From assembly GCA_037893225.1 (NCBI GenBank), contig JAZGUH010000764.1, positions 62,001-126,000 on the forward strand: 64,000 nt of DNA, given 5' to 3'. This DNA is from Hippasteria phrygiana. Its lineage: Eukaryota > Echinodermata > Asteroidea > Valvatida > Goniasteridae. Positions 1 to 11,592 of this stretch are shown here, piece by piece. The translations under genes were made by a program, and so were the position numbers. Below the pieces are notes generated by a model. The model did not search any database and had not been told where the DNA came from. It saw only the letters and a list, made by a program, of their open reading frames with translations. Every line of letters starts with the position of its first letter. Positions within the stretch are counted from its first letter, which is position 1.

Positions 1-78
1 GGGAAATTCCCATCCGGCTCCAAAGTATTTTGGCAACCAAGTTTATAACTCAGCAAATCAGCGTAAATGGCAGAAATA

Positions 79-900
79 TCACTGATAGATGGCTTTACGT
101 AGCTCCGATTTAAATGTACTTAAGGAGTTTATGGTTCAAATTTGTTCAGGCAGATTATTCCATATACTGGCACCACTCACAGCGAAACTTGTCACGTAGC
201 ATCCCTTTTTGGCGAAAGGAACTTTCAGTGCCATTTGGGTCGATTGTCGTGTTTCACGAATCACTGTAAGTGGTGTGAACAGATTTGTCATGTTACAAAG
301 GAGTCATTTTGTTAAGGCTTTTGAAAACAAGGATAGCCTTTTTGGACTAAACTCTTTCATTGAAAGGAATCCAATTTAGTCTGGCAAACATATCAGCTGA
401 GGGGGTGAGGGAGGTACATTTAAGGATTATCCGTGCGGCTCTTTTTAGACATTTGTTGAGGGTATTGTCGTGAGATATGTACCTTCCTCCCCACACCGTA
501 CAGCAATGCTCTAAAGATGGCATAACTAAACTTACAAAGAGTGTGTGCAGGCTGCTTTGGGGAACGTAATCACGAATTCTGTTTAACACACCCAATTTAG
601 ACGAAACAGTCTTCCTTACGTATTCAACATGTGTACCCCAACTTAATGTTTCATCAACAACTACACCCAAGCATTTACAAGATTTTACTTTTTCGATAAC
701 CTTATCAGCAATGCACACGTTCAGGTCGACGTTGGATATTTTCTGCCTTGAACCAATAAGCATACATTTGGTTTTGTTGGCATTTAATACTAGTTTGTTT
801 CTTAGGCACCAGTTGTGAATACTAGCAAGAGCTACATTCAAGTTCCTTTCTATTTCGTTAACGTCTTGCGTGTTGCTAGCGTTTATTATTACCGTACGGT
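79..900 (-). pseudogene. 5'-truncated non-LTR retrotransposon reverse transcriptase (fragment 1)
   Basis: The minus frame 841-347 reads NWCLRNKLVLNANKTKCML, KCLGVVVDETLSWGTHVEYV and RLNWIPFNERV, the region just after the catalytic motif of CR1/L2/Jockey-type reverse transcriptases. After a frameshift near 300-345 the protein goes on as SGASIWNNLPEQ and STFKSELRKAIYQ to a stop at 79-81, with one further internal stop. Homology ends upstream at about 900, just past where YADD would be, so this is a dead 5'-truncated copy. Confidence 0.85.
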
Positions 901-904
901 TATG

Positions 905-1287
905 GAAAGCACGATTTAGATGCGATCGTTCAATCGTTCAATTCATCATGATTACATTTCCAAGAGTAACTGTTTTTCTCTCCAGGTAAACCATATGTCA
1001 CCATGAAGTACGAGAATTCATGACTGCAAATGCAGTCAGAATAATTACTGGGTAATGTGTCCTCATTAAGACCCTGCAGAGACCGTTCATCCGTCTGCTT
1101 AATTCCACGCTTTTTTCAAACCTTTGCGAGACCCATGTTTGCCCAAGGATCCCTCAAACTGGAGTAGCACGTCACACGAGTCACGGCACATACATTCTAA
1201 TTGGTTCACCGCCAACTGTCAAATTTGATGGTTCGGTTTACAGTAAGCGAGGAATCGCTGCTATTAACCATAGCAAGGAATTTTGGC
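905..1287. other. no recognised feature
   Basis: Unique-looking AT-rich sequence between the LINE fragment and a decayed MITE. I see no gene or repeat in it. Confidence 0.4.
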
Positions 1288-1690
1288 ATTCGCGCATGTG
1301 TACATCCCGTGCCGTAACTGAGGATTGTTGTGTGTGTTAGCGCAGAATTTCTTGCTGGCTCGGTTAGAAAAGAATTTCAGGCCGTTAGAACAAATTCAGC
1401 CTTATATACGGATTCCACGAAATTGGGCCCTGGACCCAATTGGAATATGTAACGGTGAATTCTGTGTTAGCGGCCCGCAATCTGTGCTAACCGAGCGAGC
1501 ATTTCAATTCTGCGCTAAACCCGTAAGCACAAAATCCTTAGTTCTATGTCCGTATATGTGCGCACAAGCCGAAATACCTTGTCGACCCGTGAAATACGTG
1601 CGCTATAGAATGCTCTGCTATATCAAATTAGCAGGGATTTTTTTGCTAATAACCGTTAAGGATTCCAAGAAATTGGGCCCTGGTCTGTTT
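1288..1690. repeat. decayed copies of the GGGCCCAATTTC MITE
   Basis: Positions 1292-1372 match the right arm of the element ending at 14944 (catcccgtaactgaggatt, gttagcgcagaattt). AAATTGGGCCC ends occur at 1417-1429 and 1668-1681, and an inverted part follows at 1433-1600 (ctgcgctaaacccgtaagc). At least two partial copies in opposite orientation. Confidence 0.6.
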
Positions 1691-2831
1691 AGAATGTTGC
1701 TTATCCTTTCTACGAGTCTTCCATCGAATAAAGCCACTTATCATACATTAAGTTAGAAAACTACAACATTTACATTTGACACAGAGGCAACCTTTTGCGA
1801 CATTTAATTCTACTGCGGTAAATAAAACCGGCAAAATTCTTCAAAGCCTGACAACATTCAAACCTGAACCGCCAACAAAACGCCGTTAATAGGCCTACAT
1901 AATGTATTGGGTGTATAAAACGGAATGAACAAAACGTAGGACGCCAGGCCGGATAGGTGGTACAAAACTCAACAACTCTAATTCGAGAATGTAACTGCTT
2001 GTATTAAACAATGTACCGGGTATAACACCACGAACAAACGCTGCTCACACAAAGAACGTACTCCACTGATAAGAGTGAACGGATCAAAAAGGTTGTGATA
2101 CGGTTTGAGGTATACATTATACGGCATTAATTAGAGTTAGTACCACAAATTGCACATGGGCGTATTAAACTGATTACACTCTGCTTTTAGAAAATCGTAC
2201 AAATTAAAAACTCATTTCACAATGGGCTCTTTTTTTACTCTCACATTTCCAATTAATTAAAGGCAGTGTGTTTGTGCAGCTGTATTTGTCATCACCTAGA
2301 ATTATCGTGCCGAAAAAGGGAAAAAACAATTCAAGCAATCACATTAGACTCGGTTGTTGGAAGAAACACGCAACCGACAGCCCAGTAATCTAGGGCTTTG
2401 CTGGAACAGTGACAAGCAAAACTAATCTAAGAGGAGAAAACACAAAGATAAAAACATCCTTTGATCTAATAATGAAGTTGAGTTCTGTGTCTTTAAGACA
2501 CGTGTCAAACTTGTAACTGGGATGAAATCGTGCGGATTTCAAGTGCTTTTGCCGCTTGCAATTTGCAAAGGCGGCGACGGGGGAACAGACGTCATCTGAA
2601 CGCATGTTTTTTTCAACGTCATTCTCCAAGCTCTTGGGAAGATTTTTATTGGCAAAGTCTCATGAGATTGCTGGATCTGTTCGAGACATGACATCAGGCC
2701 CCATTGCGACATGCAGTTCGATTTACTTTCTGCGTAAATGGCCCGAAATGCACCATCATTGCGCCATCTGTGAAAATACCACATGAACCGCCAAGATGAA
2801 TGTAGTACTATTTTGTACCGATTGGTGGGAC
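1691..2831. other. no recognised gene; overlapping short frames only
   Basis: Three overlapping frames on both strands at 2390-2835 have no domain I recognise and probably reflect chance. The rest is AT-rich sequence without clear repeats. Confidence 0.4.
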
Positions 2832-2886
2832 CCATAGAGCTATATTAAATATAGCTCTAGGCCTATATATTAAATATAGCTCTATG
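2832..2886. repeat. AT-rich palindrome with flanking direct repeat
   Basis: CATAGAGCTATATTAAATA appears twice with inverted copies around AGGCCT, and ATGGTGGGACC-like words flank it at 2823 and 2884. Could extrude as a cruciform; probably a small MITE with target duplication. Confidence 0.7.
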
Positions 2887-3096
2887 GTGGGACCTCAAAA
2901 TAACCTTTCGTAAACTTTCGAGACGCTGCAAAATATGTGGTGTTAAATTCACACCAAGTGGTATCTAGATCGAACCATCCGCCCAATACAGATACCACAT
3001 GGTGTTTTTATGGGTATCGTCCAACACAAAGCCAAAAGGCCACTCAATGTGTGGGCACAAAGAAAAGACAGAAATCACAGGGATAGAAGGCATCTA

Positions 3097-3326
3097 TGGC
3101 GCGCATAAGTGACATTTATTCACTTATTCATTTATTAGAGATATCTTGAAATCATTTCAAGATATCTTGATATGGATTTCAAGATATCTTAAAATAATCA
3201 CTCAATGACTTTGACATTGCCAAAAGATTTTATAGATATCTTGAAATAATTAGAGATATCTTGAAATAATCAAAAGCTGCATAGGGCCTACGCTTTAACA
3301 TGAATAAATGCCACTTATGCGCGCCA
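3097..3326. mobile_element. 230-bp MITE with AAGATATCTTGAAAT core repeats
   Basis: Ends TGGCGCGCATAAGTG and CACTTATGCGCGCCA are perfect inverted copies, extended by ACATTTATTCA / TGAATAAATG. The interior has six to seven copies of the palindromic word AAGATATCTT or its half. Class not assigned. Confidence 0.85.
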
Positions 3327-5269
3327 CAGCAGACGCCAAAAATAGATATAAAAAATGAAATTGGTACAGTTTAAAAAGTAGAAGAACAAATTGATTGAAG
3401 AGAATGACACAGAAGTGGAAAAGTCCCTGGGAGCACTCAGCGCGTCTTAATCTCGTCCGTCTGGGACGTCTTAAATTCTTTTACCTTAATCCACCCCTTT
3501 CCACCGTGAAATTATTTTTCATTTCAAGTGCTTAGCTTGAGTGGTATTAATCAATTCAATGGGCACGACAGCACAGATTACCAGCATTACGTGGCTAACT
3601 TGACAACAAGATCTTAAAGAAGGAATGACTTTAGGATGGGCGAGGAAAAGTTAACGAGATTCTTGAAAGGGGAATCATATGTAAGGGAATACAACATCGC
3701 CAGCACTTCATAATTTACGAACCTCTAGCTAATTAAATGTCTTGAAATAGATGTTTGCTTTTTTAAAGAACTTGTTTTTCTATAACAATGAACAGCAGCA
3801 TTTAATTATATAACGCTATACATTTTCAATGTCAATTTTCATTTGTTTTTCGTAAAAAATAAAACAAGGTAAGAAGTCTTTAGATACATTTACTGGTTAC
3901 AGAACAAATATTTGCCAACAGATTCGAAATGGCCTCTTCTATAATATTATTATCCAGACTGTACTGGAGAAATAAGACATTCTGTCACAAAATGAAAGTT
4001 TGCCAAGATAACATAAACACTTACCCTGAAGTTTAATACATTAGGCCAACTTCCCCGGAATCCAGGTGGTTAATTAAAGAGCGACGCACAATTCGGACAC
4101 TGTAATAAAACACACCCCAGAAGATTTGGCACGAAACATCCAAGCGTAGTTTACGCCGCAGATTTGCCGCTAAAGCCAGCAAAACAAACCCGACTGCAGT
4201 TCCCAAATCTGATTCAAGGAACTTTGCCCGGTAAGACCGTGAAAAACCACGGCTTGGACAACAAACCAAGCGCTCAAGGGATTCCAACGGCGACAAACTT
4301 CCACGAAGCTAGGGCGGCCTTCGCATTCCGTGTGTTACGGTCGATGCGCGATTCTGAAAGACCAACCCGAGTGCACAACTATATTGCATGTGATTTAGAC
4401 GCGAGAGGACATCATTGGCTCCGTGGCTTTGACTAATCAGGGATGCCGAACGTGGATCACGCCGACCAGGTTGTTGCTAAGAGACGAATGATCAAAACCA
4501 GAGAAAGATGCAGTTGCGAATAAGAAGGTGATCGAAATACATCACCCCAAAAGTCAAGGGATTTCTTGGTAAATAATTTGATGCGGGAAGCAGATAAAGT
4601 TGAGGACAAGCGAAGATGCGTTGGCACGGTGAGGGGATTTCCTATCCAATCAAGAGGAAACAAACTTACGGGTCCAAAAAGATACCGGATTAGTCGAGCA
4701 AAATCTAAATACTGCTCACAATGCTGAATCCTATCGACGGTGTTAGCAAGCAGGATGGGTTAACGGGAACTACAGCTTACAAACAAAATAGAAAAATCAT
4801 CTCTTTCCAGTAAAAATCATCTCATTCCAGCCAAGCTGGAATGCGATGATTTTTAAATACTGTTTTTGTTTAACCCTTAGAGATTAGACTCGCAGATATC
4901 TGCAGTTGACGTATTTTTAGCACCACCTAATTTGAATGACCTTATATTTAAAATGACTGTTAAGCAATAAGTTTTCGGCTACAGTGACCGTCCAAGGGTT
5001 GCAAAATTGGAAACGCAACTTAATTTGTTTTATATTTAAATGATTTATTTTATAAATTATTTTGAAGAACATTAATTGGCCTTTTAACGCCCTCAACGTC
5101 CTGAATATAAAATCGGTAATTACAAGCTTCACTTAATTCTTTTTTGTTACTTTACAGCCTACTGTGGTGGACAGTCAAATAAAACTAAAGCAATGGGGTC
5201 GTATCGGCAACGTCTTTTACGGATTAAACATTTTTTCTGGGGAAGGTACGCAAAGTTCAAGTTCTGAAC
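3327..5269. other. no recognised gene; one hairpin at 4812-4854
   Basis: The stretch 4030-4640 is more GC-balanced and has open frames on both strands but no recognisable domain. At 4812-4854 AAAATCATCTCATTCCAGC pairs with GCTGGAATGCGATGATTTT around CAA, a 43-bp hairpin with one mismatch. Confidence 0.5.
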
Positions 5270-6260
5270 TGCTCTTACCCGGGTAATTGCCGGTTTAACG
5301 AAACATTTAACCCGGCAGTTACCCGGGTAATGTGGAGCGTTCCCACTACAATTCTCCGGGTTAGACATTCTCCGAGTTAACTGCCCCAAAACCCCACTTA
5401 ACCCGGGTAATTTCTAACCCTGCTCGCGAGGTGGATTAACCCACCAATCTCGGGGTTAACGACGACCTTGAGACGATTCTCCGGGCTACCATCAGTAGTG
5501 TGAATGCTCGCCGGGTTTTCTTCCACCCGGGTATATAGGTGGGTGCGTTTTGTCGTGTTTTATCGGCCAGCTTTGCGAAGGTGACGTAATTTATTAATTT
5601 ATAGTACGGCCGCCGTGGCAGGTAGCCTCGCCTTAATAAGTTTATTTTTTACGTATACTTAATGAAAGGCACAAGTCTTCCGTGGATGATGCCTTGTCTT
5701 AATAAGTACATTTTACATACACTTAATGCAGTCTAGACCGCACAGTTGAAGGATTACGCGTGCACGCTGCCAACGCTGATTTGATTTTTTTTTTATTTGC
5801 ATTGCATGCTCTCGCTCTCACTTCGCCCTTTAAACCCTCCTGTGCACCTGGCAAAAATCGACCCAGTTGTTGTACTGATCAAAACCTACCAAATGACAGA
5901 TTGAAACACACACAAACTGTGAGAGTTGGTGTTTAGAGTTTTTGATAGGCTGTGATAGTTATAAGTATAGTTAATAAGACGAACCAATGGCTAGGGCAGA
6001 GGTCAAGCACATTCTCCGGGTTACCATTCGCATATAGTGTGAATGCGGCTTGTACAATTTACCCGGGTGCGCGCTGAAGCGGGTAAGCAGAATTTTGGGG
6101 TTATTTTTTTAGTGTGAAACCGATTCTCAGTGTTGGTTTCTACCGGGGTAATGACAACTAAAGAAATATCGCCCCAATAGATGTTGCGTACGGGTATGCC
6201 AGCGGCTCGTATCGAGCCTCCACTGACAGTTATTGAATGGCGTAGGTGCAACAGCCAAAT
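5270..6260. repeat. ACCCGGGTAA-rich repeat element
   Basis: The word ACCCGGGTAA and its relatives (ttaacccggg, ctccgggtta) recur about ten times in both orientations at 5275-5550 and again at 6005-6110, together with 'agtgtgaatgc'. The middle holds two diverged ~75-bp direct repeats (cttaataagt...cacttaatg, 5630-5730). This looks like a MITE with multiple subterminal motifs. Borders are uncertain. Confidence 0.5.
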
Positions 6261-6784
6261 ACTGATGTTAAAGAAAACGCAAGAGGTCTCACTTGTGAAT
6301 AGACAAACTCACCACCTCTATAAACCATGGACGCCATGTTCCAAATCTAGTGCTTCTTAAAGATTGGGGTATCTATCCTGCTGTTTATTATTGTATTCGT
6401 TTCATCTTTTTTTCTTCCTTGTCTTGCTGGGCGTGTTTCCACTTAATGGCATTTGCAGGAACAGAGAGAGGGGGTGGCAATGCGGCCTTCATCGTAATAA
6501 TTAATGGCACGCAGTACAGTACCGTCAAGGAATGCTGTTATTAGCTTGACAGCCTTCACGTTCACAAAAAATCCTTGTGGTCATTCGTCAATTTGTGATT
6601 CATATGGTGTATCCCCCAGACGGTGAGGAAGTATTGTCTACACAGACAAAATGATACTAACTAACATGCTATTCGGCCAAAATAAACAATCATTGTAAAT
6701 AATGTGCAATGTTGACCCTGCCATTACTACTAAATCTCGTCTCAGTCATGTTCTGTAATTTTGAAGGTAATGTCCTTTCAAATT
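6261..6784. other. no recognised feature
   Basis: Ordinary non-coding sequence. A small frame at 6350-6544 has no domain. Confidence 0.4.
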
Positions 6785-6990
6785 TTGTCATCTCATCCTG
6801 TCTCCTGTCATCTTATCCTGACTCGTGTCATGTCATCTCATTTAATCTCACATCGTGCAATGGTATGCCATCTCATGTCATTTTATGTCATGTCATCACA
6901 TGACAGTCTCATCTCGTCTTATTCCATCCTATCCTATCTCATGTCATTTTACGTCATCACGCCATCTTATCTCATCTTATCCTATACCAT
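6785..6990 (+). repeat. degenerate TCATC/TCATG pentanucleotide repeat
   Basis: Interspersed tcatctcatc, tcatgtcat and tcttatc words over about 200 bp. It is a diverged relative of the satellite at 7.8-8.05 kb. Confidence 0.8.
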
Positions 6991-7778
6991 GGTTTATGGT
7001 TTATTTAAAAACATGACACATAGCAGCTAAAAACCTGAATTGCATGTCATTTACAATAATTAAATAGCAATTAAAAGACACCAAAAAATATTTAAAGTAT
7101 TTAAACAATAATAAAATGGCAATTGAAAGACACAAATAAATATTAAAAGTATCTAAACTAAAAAAAAATCACTGGGCAAGAACTGGTACACGTATTCAGG
7201 GGTCATTTCACGTAAAAATAGACGAGACAGCTGGGCTAGTATCACAAACATTTTACTAGACCGGAAGGCATCTCACAAGACCATTGGTAAAAAAAAAGAA
7301 CATACAATGTTTTGAATGAGTGATGTGCAGTTTCGATATTTTTCCCCTTTGCCGACCTTGTTTGGTGGAGAGGTTAGAAATGCTGTCTTGATTGAAACTC
7401 CCTGCCTCAAAACCAACAATGGCCATTCCAGAAATTATGGGGCTTTTTCAATTCACCAGATTTCGAAAGAAAAATGTACTTTAATAATAGCATTTCACGC
7501 AGTTTATGAAAAAATCACTGGACCACCGGACTAGTTTGGTCAAGAATTCACTAGACCAACGCTCAAATTACTGGACTCGGCCCAGCGGTCTAGTGGATAT
7601 TTCGATTCCCGATATTATACATTAATGTTTATTCATTAAGGAGATTTGTCAAATAGGGCAAGGGACTGCATCGTTTAGTCTTGCACTTATATGACCCAAA
7701 TGTGTTTTTGTTCCCTTAAGGTCATGGATGAACTAGGTCATTTTCTCATTTCTCAAGGTCATTATCCCACTCCATCCC
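6991..7778. other. MITE-like remnants with ACTAGACC words
   Basis: 'actagaccggaaggc', 'cactagaccaacgc' and 'gcggtctagtgg' at 7255, 7548 and 7586 look like arms of a short transposon. No gene is seen. Confidence 0.35.
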
Positions 7779-8060
7779 ATGTTATGTCATCTCATGTCAT
7801 CTCATGTCATCTCATGTCATCTCATCTCATCTCATGTCATCTCATCATATGTCATCTCATCATATGTCATCTCATCATATGTCATCTCATCATATGTCAT
7901 CTCATCATATGTCATCTCATCATATGTCATCTCATCATATGTCATCTCATCATATGTCATCTCATCATATGTCATCTCATGTCATCTCATGTCATCTCAT
8001 GTCATCTCATCTCATGTCATTTCATCTCGTGTCATTTCATCTCGTGTCATGCAATGCAAT
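7779..8060 (+). repeat. satellite: nine perfect 15-bp units in a TCATS field
   Basis: CATATGTCATCTCAT is repeated nine times without change at 7846-7980. Around it (7779-7845, 7981-8060) the simpler pentamers TCATG/TCATC run on. The open frames across it (HMSSH repeats) are products of the repeat. Confidence 0.95.
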
Positions 8061-8125
8061 GTCGTCCCGTCTTGCCGCATCACATCTTATCCCTTCTCAC
8101 TTCACCTCATTTAATAAGAGACTAT

Positions 8126-8271
8126 TGAGACGCTGGTGGCAGCAGACATACGGGTCCTTTTTGCTAGTTCTGAGCATGCGCGCGTAGTTTTGAGCATGCG
8201 CACGTACGACTGGTGAGAACAAAGGGAAAGGACCATGGTATGTCTGCTGCCATCAGTGACTCAAAAGTCTC
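8126..8271. mobile_element. palindromic MITE, GAGACGCTGGTGGCAGCAG family, copy 1
   Basis: Left arm GAGACGCTGGTGGCAGCAG + ACATAC; right arm GTATGTCTGCTGCCATCAG then TGACTCAAAAGTCTC. The interior has three tgagcatgcg words. Relatives lie at 30377-30510 and 54311-54584. Confidence 0.8.
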
Positions 8272-9284
8272 CAATTATACTTTTTAAACTGAAACTAGCA
8301 TCCTCGCACAACTAAAACTTACCCTCATCATGGAGAAACTTCCTCCATGCCCTCATCAACACTTTGATAGCTTCAACTCACTATTATCCGGGGTGACTGT
8401 CCTATAGGCCTATTACGGCATGCAGCTAATATAATTTCAATCAACCAGAATATTCATCATTGTCGCCAAAAAAAGATCAAGCTATGTTTCAGTGACGTAT
8501 TGTACGAGGCATGCGTCCGTGCAATTAGGCGAGTGTTTCAAATGAGTATAATTATTTTGAAAAAAATACCGGTATATGCACAACAGGAAAATCTCCAACT
8601 GTCCATGACTAGTTAAAAAAAGTGAATGCCGTCGAACTTGGCAATTAAGGCTCCCCATTGACAGAAAACAATAAAGACAAATTGATTCTGTATTATGTTC
8701 GCCAAAATCTCTGTCGTCTATCGCGACACCAAGACATTCTATCAATCGGCGCCAGTGAGTCTTTCTAAAAGTCATTAAAACGGCAATTAACGTCAGGGAT
8801 TGCTTGCTTTGTTCTAAATCACTGTCAAGTATCTACAAGGAGGTAGCGTTCACATGTCTGTGAGTACCAGAATCTTTGGAGCGGTGGAGAGCAGATAGGG
8901 TGAGCGACGAGATAACACGATATCCTACTACACATGCTTATTGTCCCCACATGGATCCACAGTTCTATTGTGCCACTTCACGGCAATGGATTTGTTCGGA
9001 TAAACCATGGAGGTAAACGATGTGCTATAAAGAGCTTGATCCACTTGTTCACTCGGTGTCCATTTCAATGGGACATTTCACAACAAGGAGATATGTACGG
9101 ACAAAGAAAAAAATATCGGTAATAAAAAGAAACCGTGGAAACAAATTATCCGTCCTCTGTTACGATTGAAGACACTGTCAGTTTAAAGATTTGGGGAATT
9201 CGCAAAAGTAATTCAGTACTTTATTTTTCAGTGTGGAACATTATTTTCTAAATCTGAATATCTATTTGTAATACTGGTCAGGAG
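8272..9284. other. no recognised feature
   Basis: Non-coding sequence with no repeat or gene I recognise; frames at 8482-8775 and 8934-9122 have no domain. Confidence 0.4.
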
Positions 9285-9620
9285 CATTGGCGTCGCGGGG
9301 GGGGGGGGGGGAGGGGAACTCCCCCTGGATATAAAAAGAAAAGAGGATCGCAGTCAATGGTCCTACTCAATTGAATGTATATAAACACTCGAAACCTGAG
9401 GGTCCTATATATAGGACCCTCAGGTTTCGATTGTATATATACAATAAGCCTATACGTATCGCTGTCTTGAACAAAGAGTCGAGTGCTGTCCAGAATCACC
9501 CCCCCCCCCCCCCCCCCCCCCCCCCTTTCGATTTTGTTCACGGCCGGTGATTTCTCCCTTTGCAGCTTTCTGGTGAGTGCTTTTTCCCCCCTCAAGAACA
9601 AATCCTGGCGACGCCCGTGG
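9285..9620. repeat. poly-G/poly-C containing repeat with a perfect 42-bp palindrome
   Basis: GGCGTCGC at the left and GGCGACGCC at the right frame the unit. It contains G15 (9297-9311), C27 (9499-9525) and a perfect palindrome at 9389-9430 (TCGAAACCTGAGGGTCC and its mirror around TATATA). Similar G/C-tract units occur at 32.25 and 44.5 kb. Confidence 0.65.
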
Positions 9621-9839
9621 TAGGGAGTAAGGTTATGAGGTTACTTCAGTAAAAGTGCAGGTGTTGCTGATGCTCCCTGCAAAAAAAAAAAAAATTCGTT
9701 TCTCTTTACCGGAGTAAATTGAGTTTTGTATTGTTTGGTCCCCCCCAAAGTGAAAATTTCATTTTGTGTTTAACGGTACCGGTAGTTCGCCGGTAAAAGC
9801 TAAAATGTGACCTGTTCCCACGAAATGGGTGGAAAGTCG

Positions 9840-10230
9840 CAAAATAAAAAAATCAAGATTACGGTATTTCCTGTAAGTTTAGGTTAAAAGCTTTAATTTG
9901 ACATCATTATTGTGTATTGTGGTACCTCATTCCTAGCCCCTGATTACAATCGTTTTGAGCGGCCAGAGTCTTGACCCCTTGTTTTGAGAAAATGAATCTC
10001 AAAGTTTGTGATCTGTGCAAACTTTAGGCCTACCCGAGTTCGAGAAAGAAATCGGGAATGGATTTCGAGAATGGATTCAGTTCAAAAAGTTGTTAAATTC
10101 CCAAATTACGTTTTCAGTGAAAAAGTGTTGTTTCTGCTTGTAACTCAGAAAGCCATAATGCGACTCCTTTTGTGCTGCCAGGTCACAAATGTTGCCTATG
10201 TCGCAATAAGATCAACCATAATACCACAAA
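9840..10230 (+). repeat. ~390-bp interspersed repeat, copy 1
   Basis: Matches 54850-55240 in reverse orientation: ggtatttcctgta, ttaaaagctttaatttga, gtggtacctcattcctagcccctgat, gttgtttctg and tcagaaagccata occur in the same order. The last third also occurs at 16935-17066 in plus orientation. No coding potential. Confidence 0.7.
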
Positions 10231-10295
10231 CTTCTCGAGCACAGAAAGCGCATATAAATAATCCTCTCGAAGTAAAAACCAATCAGTACGGAAGC

Positions 10296-10480
10296 TTAAA
10301 GCCCGGTTCATACTTCATGCGAATGCGAATGCGAAGCGAATTTGACGTCATGAAACATTCGCAGCGAAGATTCGCACAAGTTGAAATGTGTTCATCTTTT
10401 GCGAATTCGCAGTGCCAATATTTGGCGTTGACGTCATAAATTCGCTTCGCATTCGCATGAAGTATATGAACCGGGCTTAA
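10296..10480. mobile_element. MITE with AAGCCCGGTTCATACTTC ends, copy 1
   Basis: Left AAGCCCGGTTCATACTTCAT, right arm ATGAAGTATATGAACCGGGC, flanked by TTAA on both sides (10296-10299, 10477-10480). The subterminal parts GCGAATGCGAAGCGAA are also inverted. Two tandem relatives lie at 13234-13483. Confidence 0.85.
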
Positions 10481-10626
10481 AGTGACCATCCGAGTTTCCG
10501 AGTTTCTCTGATAGATTTTCACGGAAAGATGGAATACTGAGATATTTCAGACGTCTTTCTATTAAAATCGTATCTCGGAAAGGCGTCTTTCCAAGATATC
10601 GTATCTCGGAAACTTCTTTCCTCGAT

Positions 10627-10776
10627 CAGGGGCGGATCTTGGGCTGCTGAGCAAAGTTGTGATAAGCAATGCTAAACCACATCCTTGTTACCACCGCTGG
10701 TCCATACAATGTACACTGTACCGGTATATAGGCCTAGGCGTGTACAACCCCTCCCTAAAGGCTAGATCCGCCCCTG
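10627..10776. mobile_element. hAT-like MITE, CAGGGGCGGATC ends
   Basis: CAGGGGCGGATCTTGGG at the left and GGCTAGATCCGCCCCTG at the right. CAG...CTG ends suggest hAT, but no clean 8-bp duplication is visible. It interrupts a region of short 'gtatctcggaaa' repeats (10570-10800). Confidence 0.7.
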
Positions 10777-11534
10777 ACGATAATCGTATCTCGGAAAAGC
10801 AAGTTCCATTCTTTGTTAAATTATTTCCGCAGACTTTGTCCGTGATATTTGCACTTATTGCGTTCCAATTCAAGGCAACGTGTGTGAATAACTTCGTTTC
10901 AGTCACCAGTGGCGAGGCAGGGTATGCCGTATCTTTTCTGAAGTCCTTTGATGTCTGCTACGTTTGAATTGAACGTAAAATGACCATAATGCCGAAATTA
11001 ATACATGATCAATTTTTCTATTGTGCGATACAGAACTTCACTTCTAAACATGCAGTGGACAATATTGAATGTCTTTCGTGCGGGTCTTTCGTGCGGGAAT
11101 CTCAAGACTCATTCAGACTCGCGCAATGCCGTTATATTGTGATTTCTCTTTACAAGATCCAAACATTAATTTCATTCCTTAAAAAACCCAAAAAAACCCA
11201 GTCCCTCCCTGAGCAGAGTAAACTAATTGGAAGACTTGGAGATGTTAGCTCGGTGACTGGTAATCCCGTGATGAGTATGAAACTTTAATCATTCCCTTGA
11301 AAACATAATTGTTCCTTTTTTGGTGAAACAGCATCAATAGTAGGCCTACCCATTGAGAATACAGAAAATTGAGGTTCCAGATAAATTGGTCTGTTCGTGG
11401 GAAAATGCAACCTGCATGTCTAAGACTTCTCAAAGAAGGGAGATATGGAATAACCTTCATAAGGCCCGAGTTACACGATGTAATTCACAGGCAATCAGTT
11501 CCAGACATTCTCTAAAAATGTTCGTTTTCGCATT
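10777..11534. other. no recognised feature
   Basis: Non-coding sequence with short frames but no recognised domain. Confidence 0.4.
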
Positions 11535-11592
11535 CAATAGGGGGACCTTTAACAATAGAGGACAATAGGGTCCCCGGTTGAGAAAGGTCTCT
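11535..11592 (+). repeat. left part of GGACCTTTAACAA repeat, split by LINE
   Basis: ggacctttaacaatagagga and gggtccccggttgagaaagg match the start of copies at 39944 and 49670. The rest of the same element resumes at 13083 after the LINE. Confidence 0.75.

Noticed and set aside
7846..7980. CRISPR-like regular repeat
   Set aside because: Units are directly adjacent with no spacers, in an animal genome; this is a satellite.
7691..8187. Three overlapping open frames of 111-145 codons
   Set aside because: They are translations of the TCATG/TCATC satellite (HMSSH-type repeats) and exist in three frames at once.
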